IMG/VR virus record: IMGVR_UViG_3300021373_003004 | Location: 1 to 56,907 of that record | Source: a virus | Strand: one strand, 5' to 3' | DNA length: 56,907 nt | Shown: positions 1-8,078 of the stretch, one piece after another | How positions within the stretch are numbered: the stretch's first letter is position 1 | Layout: each line of letters starts with the position of its first letter | Notes under the pieces: model-generated | The model's input: the letters and a program-made list of their open reading frames with translations, nothing else | Told to the model about the DNA's origin: nothing | Database searches by the model: none | Program-made: the position numbers and the translations under genes

Positions 1-1420
1 CAGGTTGAAGTGCACGACTAGCATAGTATCCTGTTCCAGCAGGTGCTGGAAATAAAGTTGGGTGAGGACCCACATAAAGCTGCCCAAATCTTGTAATAGC
101 AAAGCTACGTTGTCCAGATATTGGGGCTCCTATATAGCTTTGATAAGCACTTGCGGAACCAGTAAAGTCCTCACCGTCAAAGTACTGCGTTACTGCTCTA
201 GTATAGTTAACAAGGACAGAAAAGTTTCGTACATAACCGGCATTGAAATATCCCACAAACCCCGTTAGACCTGGTCCGATATAATCAATATTTCTTGTGT
301 AGTTGCGTTGATAAGTTCTATCAAGGTTATAAGTTGGACCAGTATAGGTTGTTCTGTTATATGTAGACTGATAAGTTCCAGTATATGTTTCAGCTTGCTG
401 TCTTACATAATCATTTTGAAAAGTGATTGTGTAAGGTGTTTCAAATACACTTGTGTAAGCTTTACTATATGCTCCAGTATATGTATTCGTGTATTGAGCT
501 GTGTACGCACGAGTATAGGCTACAGATTCAAAAATGCGTGTGTAGGCACTAGCATAAGAATTTTGATAGTTACCGGTGTATATGTTTGTGTAAGATCTAG
601 TGTAATCAATTGCGTAATAAGCAGTAAACGGACTGGAAAAATTCTGCTGACTAGTAGTTTGTTTTGTATCAGTAGCAGCACCAGCTGAAATCCAAGTTCC
701 AGGATCGGTTGGTGCACCCTGAGAAGCGGTTCTTAATTGATAAGTACCAATCTTTGAAGCCGTGATTCTAGTTTTTGCTCTTTGCCCAAATGAATATTTT
801 ATTTGACGATCATTCATAGCTTGAATACCGTCAAATCCACCATTGTCTCTTACAAATAGTGGTCTTACTGTAGTCGGAGCAGAATAACTATCTCTTCTAT
901 AAATGTTATAAACTACAGACGTTCCATCTGTTCTGGTATCAGTAAACGCATTAGATATGTGAACAGAATAATCAACACCAGGTGAACTGCTTGCAAGTTT
1001 AAACACGCCAGGATAATCATTAGTAAAAATAGTAGAAAGATAACGATCAACCGCTGAGTTTAAATCACTATCTGGCATTTGTTTAAAACCAGTCTCACCA
1101 CCAATGTCTACCCATCTAATAGGAATTTCTACGTCTGAATCAGTTTCAGCAGCTGTACCATTTCCTTGATAAATTGTAGTGGTGGTTGAACCACTAGTGA
1201 TCGATGTTGAGGGATGGGTTCCGACAGGTTCATTAAAAAAGTTATTTACATAATTACCTACGCTGTCACCACCACTTAACTTATTTAGAGCTGCTTCATC
1301 ACTCGAATCACCTGCAGCTAGATGTAACCCAATTTGATAGGCAATATAATTCTCTTCGGCAGTTGTGAATTCTTTAATTTCATCACCACCAACATTATTA
1401 ATTTTTAAAGGAGTTGCCAT
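1..1420 (-). CDS. Tyrosine-rich repeat virion protein, 3' end cut by window edge
   Basis: An open frame starts at ATG 1418-1420 (MATPLKINNVGGDEIKEF) and runs without a stop to base 2, so at least 473 residues are present and the C-terminus lies outside the window. The N-terminal third is an ordinary mixed sequence. From about residue 250 the protein becomes a run of short tyrosine repeats of the type YTxxYTGxYxxxY, as seen in fibre-like proteins of marine T4-like phages. Two TATAAATA late-promoter boxes lie just upstream, and it is the last visible gene of the fibre cluster. I infer a tail-fibre or other surface structural protein. The repeats are seen; the role is inferred from composition and position. 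Confidence 0.75.
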   Translation of the reverse strand, partial: MATPLKINNVGGDEIKEFTTAEENYIAYQIGLHLAAGDSSDEAALNKLSGGDSVGNYVNNFFNEPVGTHPSTSITSGSTTTTIYQGNGTAAETDSDVEIPIRWVDIGGETGFKQMPDSDLNSAVDRYLSTIFTNDYPGVFKLASSSPGVDYSVHISNAFTDTRTDGTSVVYNIYRRDSYSAPTTVRPLFVRDNGGFDGIQAMNDRQIKYSFGQRAKTRITASKIGTYQLRTASQGAPTDPGTWISAGAATDTKQTTSQQNFSSPFTAYYAIDYTRSYTNIYTGNYQNSYASAYTRIFESVAYTRAYTAQYTNTYTGAYSKAYTSVFETPYTITFQNDYVRQQAETYTGTYQSTYNRTTYTGPTYNLDRTYQRNYTRNIDYIGPGLTGFVGYFNAGYVRNFSVLVNYTRAVTQYFDGEDFTGSASAYQSYIGAPISGQRSFAITRFGQLYVGPHPTLFPAPAGTGYYASRALQP

Positions 1421-1447
1421 TCAAATTACCTCAATTAACTTTTTATG

Positions 1448-1466
1448 TATTTATACATTATTTATA
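1448..1466 (-). promoter_or_regulatory. Tandem T4-type late promoter boxes
   Basis: On the minus strand two exact TATAAATA octamers occur at 1448-1455 and 1459-1466, 28 and 39 bases before the ATG at 1420. The nearer one overlaps the stop codon of the upstream gene. TATAAATA is the -10 element recognised in T4 by the gp55 sigma factor with gp33 and the sliding clamp. Confidence 0.7.
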
Positions 1467-2758
1467 AAGCCTGATTGCTTTGCTCCTGTAGCGCTATCAA
1501 ACACCAAAAATTCAAAAAGATCTGTTTCACCAGAGTCTGTTCTTGGTGAAGCTGAATCGTTTAACATAGATATTTTATCAGAATCCCACAATAGATTTGA
1601 TCTAGTAGCAGTAGAAATAGTTGGTGAATATCTAGCTATTAGATCTGCATCTTGATCACCCATGAAAAGGAAACCATCTGGGTTACCACTAGTATCTGGT
1701 GTAAATTCAGCATGCCTTATAATAGCATCTGCAATAGGATTGCCGGTATAATTAGGATTATATGTAGAGTAGCTACCGCTAATCGTAGAAACATCAAACG
1801 GCGTTGATAAAGTGTGTTCAAAAAACGCTCTGTCACCAATTGCCCATAGCCATATCTTATCACCATTATGATTTATTATTGCTCGAGCAAAATTAGAATT
1901 TCCAGTAGTAGGTGTAACAAACTTAGAATCGTAAATTGTGCTTGTATCATAAGCAGTACTTAGATAAAAAGCTAAAATTTGATTGCTAGGTGATGCACTG
2001 GTGTCAACACCAACTAAAACATGTCCATCAGCATAAAATTGTATACCTTCTATATCAGGACTAGTGTCACTACTGTAATCTGATACGGTTATAGTGTTTT
2101 CTAATGTTCTTGTAGAATTTAAATCATACGCAGAACTCAGTGAAAATTCATACACATAGTTACCACTTCCACCGTTATAAGCAAAATATATTTTAGTGCC
2201 ATCATTATTAAACTCCATAGCACCATTATTGCTTGGATAAGTGTATATAGGTATGGATATAAATCCAGTATCAAATCTGACACTTTGGTCATAGTCGTTA
2301 TTATAGTTTGTCCCATCGCTATCTAAATCAAAAGGGTCGTTTAATGATAACCTTCTTACATAATTACGTCCGCTAGCATTATTATAATAGAAAAGCTTTG
2401 TCCCATCATGTGAAAATGTAAAATTTGTATGCCAGTCACTGCCCTGAGGACCCCAAGTTGTAGCACTTCCCAAGCTACCAAATGTAGGGCTAGTTCGTAC
2501 TGCACCTCTGCCATTAAATAGCAGGGTTACTTTCTTACTTTCACCTGGATCAGGCCAACCACTCATTGATAACTTTTCTTTTAACCTAGCTTTATTGGTT
2601 CCTGGATTAGGAATCTCAAAAATACTTCCTGTACTTAGATCTAAGTTAAGATTTCCTTCACGGCCGTCTACTACTCCACCATCACTATCACTAGTGTCAG
2701 TGACGTTAAAAACACTATTATCCGATATAGCAATTTTGTTTCCTATTTTAAACGCCAT
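1451..2758 (-). CDS. Fibre/adhesin protein with beta-propeller-like repeats (MAFKI family)
   Basis: A 435-residue protein starting MAFKIGNKIAISDNSVF. The body carries about four repeats spaced roughly 50-60 residues apart, each containing a phrase like LSSAYDLNST, LSTAYDTSTI or LSTPFDVSTI, with DGTKLF/DGTKIY strands before it. This pattern suggests a beta-propeller-like or stacked beta-sheet adhesin. It lies in a row with two other genes sharing the same N-terminus (2761-4056, 4056-4520). The gap to the previous gene is 2 bases, so translation is probably coupled. A surface-exposed virion role is inferred from the neighbourhood. Confidence 0.75.
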   Translation of the reverse strand: MAFKIGNKIAISDNSVFNVTDTSDSDGGVVDGREGNLNLDLSTGSIFEIPNPGTNKARLKEKLSMSGWPDPGESKKVTLLFNGRGAVRTSPTFGSLGSATTWGPQGSDWHTNFTFSHDGTKLFYYNNASGRNYVRRLSLNDPFDLDSDGTNYNNDYDQSVRFDTGFISIPIYTYPSNNGAMEFNNDGTKIYFAYNGGSGNYVYEFSLSSAYDLNSTRTLENTITVSDYSSDTSPDIEGIQFYADGHVLVGVDTSASPSNQILAFYLSTAYDTSTIYDSKFVTPTTGNSNFARAIINHNGDKIWLWAIGDRAFFEHTLSTPFDVSTISGSYSTYNPNYTGNPIADAIIRHAEFTPDTSGNPDGFLFMGDQDADLIARYSPTISTATRSNLLWDSDKISMLNDSASPRTDSGETDLFEFLVFDSATGAKQSGFINNV

Positions 2759-2760
2759 GG

Positions 2761-4056
2761 CTATCCCTTATAAAGTTCTTTTGCATACCAGTTACTACCA
2801 CTATCTATACTAATAAACTCTAAGTATGATGTTTCACCAGTTCCAGGGAAATCTATATAACCATCTTCAAAGTGCACATTTGCTGGAAAGGCAAACGTTT
2901 GAGGAACTTGGTTTCCAGTACTATCTTCAATTCTAAATAAGTATAAAAAATCAGCACCAGGACCGCCGTTTTGCTCTAGTCCATAATAATAATGACCGCC
3001 TGGTCTTACAGCAAAACGACCTATACCTTGTTGACCAGTTTGAATTACTGGTCTAGCATCACCTGGGCCAGTACCTGGACCAAAAGATGTAGAATAAGTA
3101 GAGTCTAAATGCCATGGGGTTAACCACTCTGTTTTATATAATTCTGAGGTAAATATGCTCTCATCTTCACCTAAAATATAAGTGTTTTCGGATGCTACTC
3201 TTAAATCCTGTCCGGATCTGATTCCATAACCAACCCTTTTATTCAATACCATAGAGCTAGAGTCAATTGACCATGGTGTTTCTAAATCCCACAATCTACT
3301 GATGCTATAATCATCATTACTTTGTATTATTTTAGTGCCGTCTCTTTTAATATCCCATCTATTTATTTCATTTGCATCTGATGCTGCACTTGAGACAGGC
3401 CATCGTATATATTCACCTAAGCTTGCTGTTGATAAATCCCAAGCAGATGACATGTCATATCTGTATAAATGAGTGCGGGTACCTCTAAATAAATAATTTC
3501 CTTCTTCACTAATACGTAAGGTTTCTGTCCAAGCACCATCACCTCCGGAGCTATCAGCTCCGGCTCCTAATGTTAATTCATCATCTACACTACCTAAACT
3601 GTTATATGCCCAAGCCGAACTTGGAGTATAGTGTTTAATTTTATTAGCTAGATGGTCATAGAAATACCAATGTAAACCATCTCTACTGACTTCGAAAGAC
3701 TGCATTTCTGCACCAGTACCAAATGGACTTGTAACAGCTACTTGAGTACTTGTAAATCTTCCAAAACCACTTCGGTTTTCATTTCCTGTTAATTTCAAAA
3801 CAAATCTTCGAGGATTTTCACCATAAGTAGCTTCATCAAAGGAAAAATTTAATATGTTAGAAACACCAGTACTATAGTCTACATCAGGGGCTGTAAGTTC
3901 AACTAAACTTGTACCCCAACCAAAATTTTTAGTATGGCCGCTAGCAGTACTACTAAACCCACCAGAGTCTACACCAAATAAATTAGTGACATCAGTACCT
4001 TCAGCAAATTGTGAAGAATCATTAATGATTATGTCAGACGATATCTTAAATGCCAT
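2761..4056 (-). CDS. Fibre/adhesin protein, paralogue of the neighbouring MAFKI gene
   Basis: A 431-residue protein beginning MAFKISSDIIINDSSQF. It has the same N-terminal motif as the genes on either side and the same kind of internal phrase (YDMSSAWDLSTAS, LETPWSIDSS, LTPWHLDSTYS) repeated at intervals of roughly 50-60 residues, which suggests a repeated beta-sheet fold. The start overlaps the stop of the upstream gene by one base. No enzymatic motif is visible. It is probably a tail-fibre-tip or decoration protein; the repeats and shared start are seen, the role is inferred. Confidence 0.72.
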   Translation of the reverse strand: MAFKISSDIIINDSSQFAEGTDVTNLFGVDSGGFSSTASGHTKNFGWGTSLVELTAPDVDYSTGVSNILNFSFDEATYGENPRRFVLKLTGNENRSGFGRFTSTQVAVTSPFGTGAEMQSFEVSRDGLHWYFYDHLANKIKHYTPSSAWAYNSLGSVDDELTLGAGADSSGGDGAWTETLRISEEGNYLFRGTRTHLYRYDMSSAWDLSTASLGEYIRWPVSSAASDANEINRWDIKRDGTKIIQSNDDYSISRLWDLETPWSIDSSSMVLNKRVGYGIRSGQDLRVASENTYILGEDESIFTSELYKTEWLTPWHLDSTYSTSFGPGTGPGDARPVIQTGQQGIGRFAVRPGGHYYYGLEQNGGPGADFLYLFRIEDSTGNQVPQTFAFPANVHFEDGYIDFPGTGETSYLEFISIDSGSNWYAKELYKG

Positions 4057-4520
4057 TATCTACAATTCCTCATATAAACATTACCATAATATGAAGTACC
4101 AGTATCGTTTGTTACAAATTTAAAGATTTGAGTAAATGTATCACTTAAACCCGTGTTAGAGTTATTTAATGAGCCAACTGCATCCTTAAAATTTACAGTC
4201 TGATAATTATTAAATGTATTTGTAGTGTCATTATATACATCTTTGTAATTATGCCAAAACACATAAAATTCAAAATGTTTTATTGATGGATTTCCAAAAT
4301 CAAATCTTACATCTCCTGATACACCTGTGTAATCTGGCGTAAAATCAAAGTAATTACCTGTAGACTGATCTAGAGTTACAATTAAATTACCACTACTCAG
4401 AGCAGTTGAAACAACACCTTTTTTTCCTGATTGATTTCCCCTTGCTTCACCAGTATCTGTTATAACAGTACTAGATCCACCCTGATTTGTGTATAAACTA
4501 CTACCTATTTTGAAAGCCAT
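4056..4520 (-). CDS. Short MAFKI-family fibre-associated protein
   Basis: A 154-residue protein starting MAFKIGSSLYTNQGGSS, sharing the N-terminus of the two following genes but lacking their repeated propeller-like phrases. The rest is rich in N, T, G, F and Y, typical of small beta-structured virion proteins. It begins one base after the stop of the large S74-type fibre gene and ends on the start of the next gene. The common N-terminal segment in three adjacent genes suggests a shared docking peptide. Function otherwise unknown. Confidence 0.65.
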   Translation of the reverse strand: MAFKIGSSLYTNQGGSSTVITDTGEARGNQSGKKGVVSTALSSGNLIVTLDQSTGNYFDFTPDYTGVSGDVRFDFGNPSIKHFEFYVFWHNYKDVYNDTTNTFNNYQTVNFKDAVGSLNNSNTGLSDTFTQIFKFVTNDTGTSYYGNVYMRNCR

Positions 4521-4521
4521 A

Positions 4522-6186
4522 TTAGAGCCCTCTTTTTAGATCATCAATCTCGTGTTTTAGATCTTTAATAGCTTCTATCAATACACCAATCATCTTACTA
4601 TAGTCTACTGACTTCATACCACTGTCATCTGTCTTTACAACTTCAGGTAAAACAGTCTCAACTTCCTGGGCGATTACACCGACTTTACGATCAGTTTCAC
4701 CGATTTTATTATAATAAACGCCTCTAAGTGTATCTACTATCTCTAGTCCGTCAGTAATTGTTTCAACGTTCTCTTTAACACGCATATCAGATTGTGATGT
4801 GATATCACCTACAACGGTCATATCCTCACCACTCCATGTCGTGTTAGTAGTAGATGTTCCAGTTTTTAATATTACAGTACCAGAACCACCAGTTAAATCT
4901 ATCGTACCTCTATGCTCTGAAGCACCGTTGTCTCGTAGAAAAATTTGACCGCCATCAGCATCTAAGTAAATATCACCGCTAACATCAAATCTCAAATCAC
5001 CTGTTCTAGTATTTGTTTCCGGAAGTGCCGTAAACTGCCCACCAATTAGGTTAATTGTTCCATTAGAGTCAATAGTAGGAATCTCGATATTTCCACCCAA
5101 ACTTCCGGATACACCATTTACCGAGAATGTTGAGTTTGCTAGTTTAGCATTTGCAATCGAACCCGCTAGTTGATCGTTTGAAACACCACCTGTTTTAATG
5201 CTTACTTCACCACTAGATGTGCTAAATGACGCACTATTAAATGATGCAATACCTTTATTCGCTGTAGTTGCATCTTCACCTGCAATTTCACCAGCAGTAA
5301 TATCAATTCCCTCACCAGCTGAGAAGTGAGCTCTTACTTCAGATGCACTTGGTCCCGTGTATGTGAACACGCCTGTACCAGAAGCATAAGTTAGCGACCC
5401 ATCACCACCACCATCAGTAATACTTAAGCTACCTCTTGCTAGTTCGATGACCTCAGCTGAATCAACGATATCAACTGTAATATCATCACCCAAATTACCA
5501 GATACACCATTTACAGAGAATGTAGAATTTGTTATACTTGAATTAGGGATATTAGCTAGACTATATTTTACGGTAGCAGAATCGAACGTTATACCAGAAG
5601 CTGCATCTGCCTTTAATGTAGATTTAATCAAACCTACTGATGTTCCAGAGTCAGTAATATCAATAGTACCTGATGTGCCTAAAGCTATTTCAATACCGTT
5701 TACTGTTAGACTATTATTAGTTAGTTTACTATTTGCAATAGATCTATTAGCAATTGTAGCAATGACATTTGAGTCAGCAAAGTTGCTGTCAAACATAGCC
5801 TGAGCTTCAGCTGAATCTAAAGCAGATGCAATTGAAGCATTAATAGCGACTAAGTTACTATCGATCATAGATTGTGCTTCACCAGAATCCAACATAGAGT
5901 TGATTGCTGAAACAATATCTGAAGTTTCTGGTGTGTTCAGTAGTGCTAGATCACCTAAGCTACTGTCTAAACTGTTAATTGCGCTTACTAAATCGGTTTT
6001 TACATTTGTAGTAAGTGATGTTCTTGTACCTTGGTTACTGTCTACACTGTTAATGGCTGCTACAATATTTGTACTAGAGTCAGTATTCAATAGAGCAAGA
6101 TCACCAACAGAATCTACTAGTTTGTTAAAACTAGTTCTGAAAGTGTTAAAAGTCGAAGATAGATTAATTGGTGGAATCTTAGCCAT
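4522..6186 (-). CDS. Tail fibre with C-terminal S74 intramolecular chaperone
   Basis: A 554-residue protein. The N-terminal part contains repeated blocks (VGDLALLNT, DIVSAINSMLDS, LDSAEAQAMFDSN) and glycine/serine/asparagine-rich stretches typical of trimeric fibre shafts. The last ~89 residues fit the peptidase S74 endosialidase-chaperone domain: SDMRVKENVE at residue 466, the phrase KVGVIAQEVE, then VDYSKMIGVLIEAIKDL and a C-terminal coiled coil. In this family the domain helps the trimer fold and then cleaves itself off just before the conserved Ser. It overlaps the next upstream gene by 8 bases. I infer a host-recognition fibre. Confidence 0.85.
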   Translation of the reverse strand: MAKIPPINLSSTFNTFRTSFNKLVDSVGDLALLNTDSSTNIVAAINSVDSNQGTRTSLTTNVKTDLVSAINSLDSSLGDLALLNTPETSDIVSAINSMLDSGEAQSMIDSNLVAINASIASALDSAEAQAMFDSNFADSNVIATIANRSIANSKLTNNSLTVNGIEIALGTSGTIDITDSGTSVGLIKSTLKADAASGITFDSATVKYSLANIPNSSITNSTFSVNGVSGNLGDDITVDIVDSAEVIELARGSLSITDGGGDGSLTYASGTGVFTYTGPSASEVRAHFSAGEGIDITAGEIAGEDATTANKGIASFNSASFSTSSGEVSIKTGGVSNDQLAGSIANAKLANSTFSVNGVSGSLGGNIEIPTIDSNGTINLIGGQFTALPETNTRTGDLRFDVSGDIYLDADGGQIFLRDNGASEHRGTIDLTGGSGTVILKTGTSTTNTTWSGEDMTVVGDITSQSDMRVKENVETITDGLEIVDTLRGVYYNKIGETDRKVGVIAQEVETVLPEVVKTDDSGMKSVDYSKMIGVLIEAIKDLKHEIDDLKRGL

Positions 6187-6394
6187 TTGAATTCTTCTCT
6201 AATAGTTGTTGCAGCATGCCTTTAATATCATTAACATCACTTTTTAACTTATCTAGTTCTTCATCTTTTTCTTTTAGTTTTATTAACCGCTCGCGAGCTG
6301 CTTGTACTTTTCTACTATTTATGTTAATTAAAGCGCCAGTTTCACCGTCTCTTACTAAATCTGGATAACTTTCAACTTTCATATATTTCGCCAT
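6179..6394 (-). CDS. Small coiled-coil virion-cluster protein
   Basis: A 71-residue protein starting MAKYMKVESYPDLVRDGETG. Residues ~30-68 form a charged coiled coil (LIKLKEKDEELDKLKSDV). Small proteins of this shape (an LVRD-G-GA head and a coiled-coil tail) sit among fibre genes of marine T4-like phages. It overlaps the start of the S74 fibre gene by 8 bases and is separated from the upstream structural gene by 7. It may be a fibre assembly factor or minor virion part; no precise function can be read. Confidence 0.7.
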   Translation of the reverse strand: MAKYMKVESYPDLVRDGETGALININSRKVQAARERLIKLKEKDEELDKLKSDVNDIKGMLQQLLEKNSNG

Positions 6395-6401
6395 GCAACA
6401 C

Positions 6402-8066
6402 CTAAATTGTTGAAATAATTCTTAGGTTCTTAAATATAGGAACCTTAGTTGTAATTTCTGAATTCATGACAATTTTAACTTGGAACTGATCAAATTCAGG
6501 CAAATCAAACTGACTAAAGTAATATTCTTTAAATGTAAAGGTATCATTTGTAGCCATATCATCATAGTTTGATCTATTAGCTGTTGTTTGATTGGTGTTA
6601 AATTTTACCCAATTCTTATCACCAATTTGTGTTTGATCATTAGCTATTGCTGTTCTATACCATACAGTAAATGAAGATCTAGCTGGTCTATAAGCATCAA
6701 CAAAAACTTTCATAGACGAAGCTTTTTCTTTTAGTGTTACAACCTTCGTAATATGTCTAGCTAAAGATGACGCAGCAAATGGTGAGGTTTCTGGTACATA
6801 TGGAATAGTATGAACCATATTGAAACCACTTGCTCCATTACTATCATACCCATCGGCTCCAGCAAAAGCACCAGCAGAATCAGAGTTATCGATAAGGTGG
6901 TGTAAAGCTGTAATAGAGGTAGCGTTTGCGTTTATGTATGGAGCTGTATTTACATTTCCTGTATTTAAAATCACACCAACTTTTAATGATCCTTTTTGTA
7001 AACCTTTATCAGAGTCTTGGAACCTGTTTGCAATTACTGCAGGTCTCTCTGGTTCTTGCCACTTATTTAAATCAATATTACGTGAATGAATATTATAAGC
7101 GGCGTCTGTACCCCCGTAAGGTTTAAATGTTCTATACTGTATGTGTGATTTTATTCCTGTTGCAGTAGGAATAGAAACTGGCATATTTACTTTAAACTGA
7201 TCAAACACCTGTTGTCCTTCAGAAAACACTAAGTTTCCTCCAGATCTGATGTCAGAATCAGCCGCAGAGTCTGCGGTAATTGTATAACCAAACGGATCCC
7301 GGTTTTTTATAGTTCTTTTACCTAAGATACTGCTTCCATTCATACCAGCATAAGTAGTCGCTGAATCTAAGCCAGTGATTCTTACGGTATCACCATTCAT
7401 TAGACCATGATTAGGATGTAGTACCTTCACATCAGAATCAGTACTAGTAAAAAATAACGGATTAGTTTCTAAATTGTTTGTTGTAAGTTTTTCTGGTGCT
7501 GGAATAGCAGCACCAAATCTAGCTACACTATTTGTCTTTCTAAATGTAGCCTTATAAAGTTTAAATGTTAAATCCCGCTTTTGTTCAGCTGTCCACGTTG
7601 TGCCATTTGCTGAACTAAAGAACGAACCAACGTAAGGTTGATTGGTTACACGTTTTTCTGTAGTTCCGTAAACGAACTCACCCAATTCAGCTGTCCAAAC
7701 TTGATAATCACCAGGAGCAGCGTTTGTATGAATTACTAGTGCGACCTCAGTGTTATTAGGTACATATAACGGCGATTCAAATGTAAATTTCGTTTCTCCA
7801 GTGGTTGCATCAAACGCAGTGGATGCTGTTATGTCAGCTCTTGCTTTACTAGTAATTGTTCCAGGATAAACTTTAAGTCCAGAAGGATTACCGCCTTCTG
7901 TAACAGGCCTGATCTCTATATTTACTGGTAAGTTAGGAGAAGTTACAGCAGGTTTACTATAAAAATAAAGACCAACACCAGTCAAAACTACTCCACCAGG
8001 TTCTGTAATCCTAATGGTTTGAGCTACTGGGTTTGTAACTTGTGTTAGATTTAAGTATTGTGTCAT
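6402..8066 (-). CDS. Virion structural protein (baseplate/fibre region)
   Basis: A 554-residue protein beginning MTQYLNLTQVTNPVAQTI. Its N-terminal part has the phrase RITEPGGVVLTGVGLYFYSK followed by PVNIEIRPVTEGGNPSG, seen in large structural proteins of cyanophage-like T4 relatives. The rest is beta-rich with no transmembrane segment or catalytic motif. It lies between the DUF4815 protein and the S74 fibre, a position occupied in T4 by gp10-gp12 and fibre connectors. I call it a baseplate-periphery or fibre-attachment protein on position and composition only. Confidence 0.65.
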   Translation of the reverse strand: MTQYLNLTQVTNPVAQTIRITEPGGVVLTGVGLYFYSKPAVTSPNLPVNIEIRPVTEGGNPSGLKVYPGTITSKARADITASTAFDATTGETKFTFESPLYVPNNTEVALVIHTNAAPGDYQVWTAELGEFVYGTTEKRVTNQPYVGSFFSSANGTTWTAEQKRDLTFKLYKATFRKTNSVARFGAAIPAPEKLTTNNLETNPLFFTSTDSDVKVLHPNHGLMNGDTVRITGLDSATTYAGMNGSSILGKRTIKNRDPFGYTITADSAADSDIRSGGNLVFSEGQQVFDQFKVNMPVSIPTATGIKSHIQYRTFKPYGGTDAAYNIHSRNIDLNKWQEPERPAVIANRFQDSDKGLQKGSLKVGVILNTGNVNTAPYINANATSITALHHLIDNSDSAGAFAGADGYDSNGASGFNMVHTIPYVPETSPFAASSLARHITKVVTLKEKASSMKVFVDAYRPARSSFTVWYRTAIANDQTQIGDKNWVKFNTNQTTANRSNYDDMATNDTFTFKEYYFSQFDLPEFDQFQVKIVMNSEITTKVPIFKNLRIISTI

Positions 8067-8078
8067 TATTTTTTCCTA

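Noticed and set aside
308-688. 126-codon plus-strand frame opposite the tyrosine-rich protein
   Set aside because: It is the antisense shadow of the repeat-coding strand and is low in complexity; the minus frame has start, promoter and continuity.
1-900. CRISPR-like or tandem DNA repeat in the YT-rich region
   Set aside because: The similarity follows codons of an amino-acid repeat, units are not identical, and there are no regular spacers.
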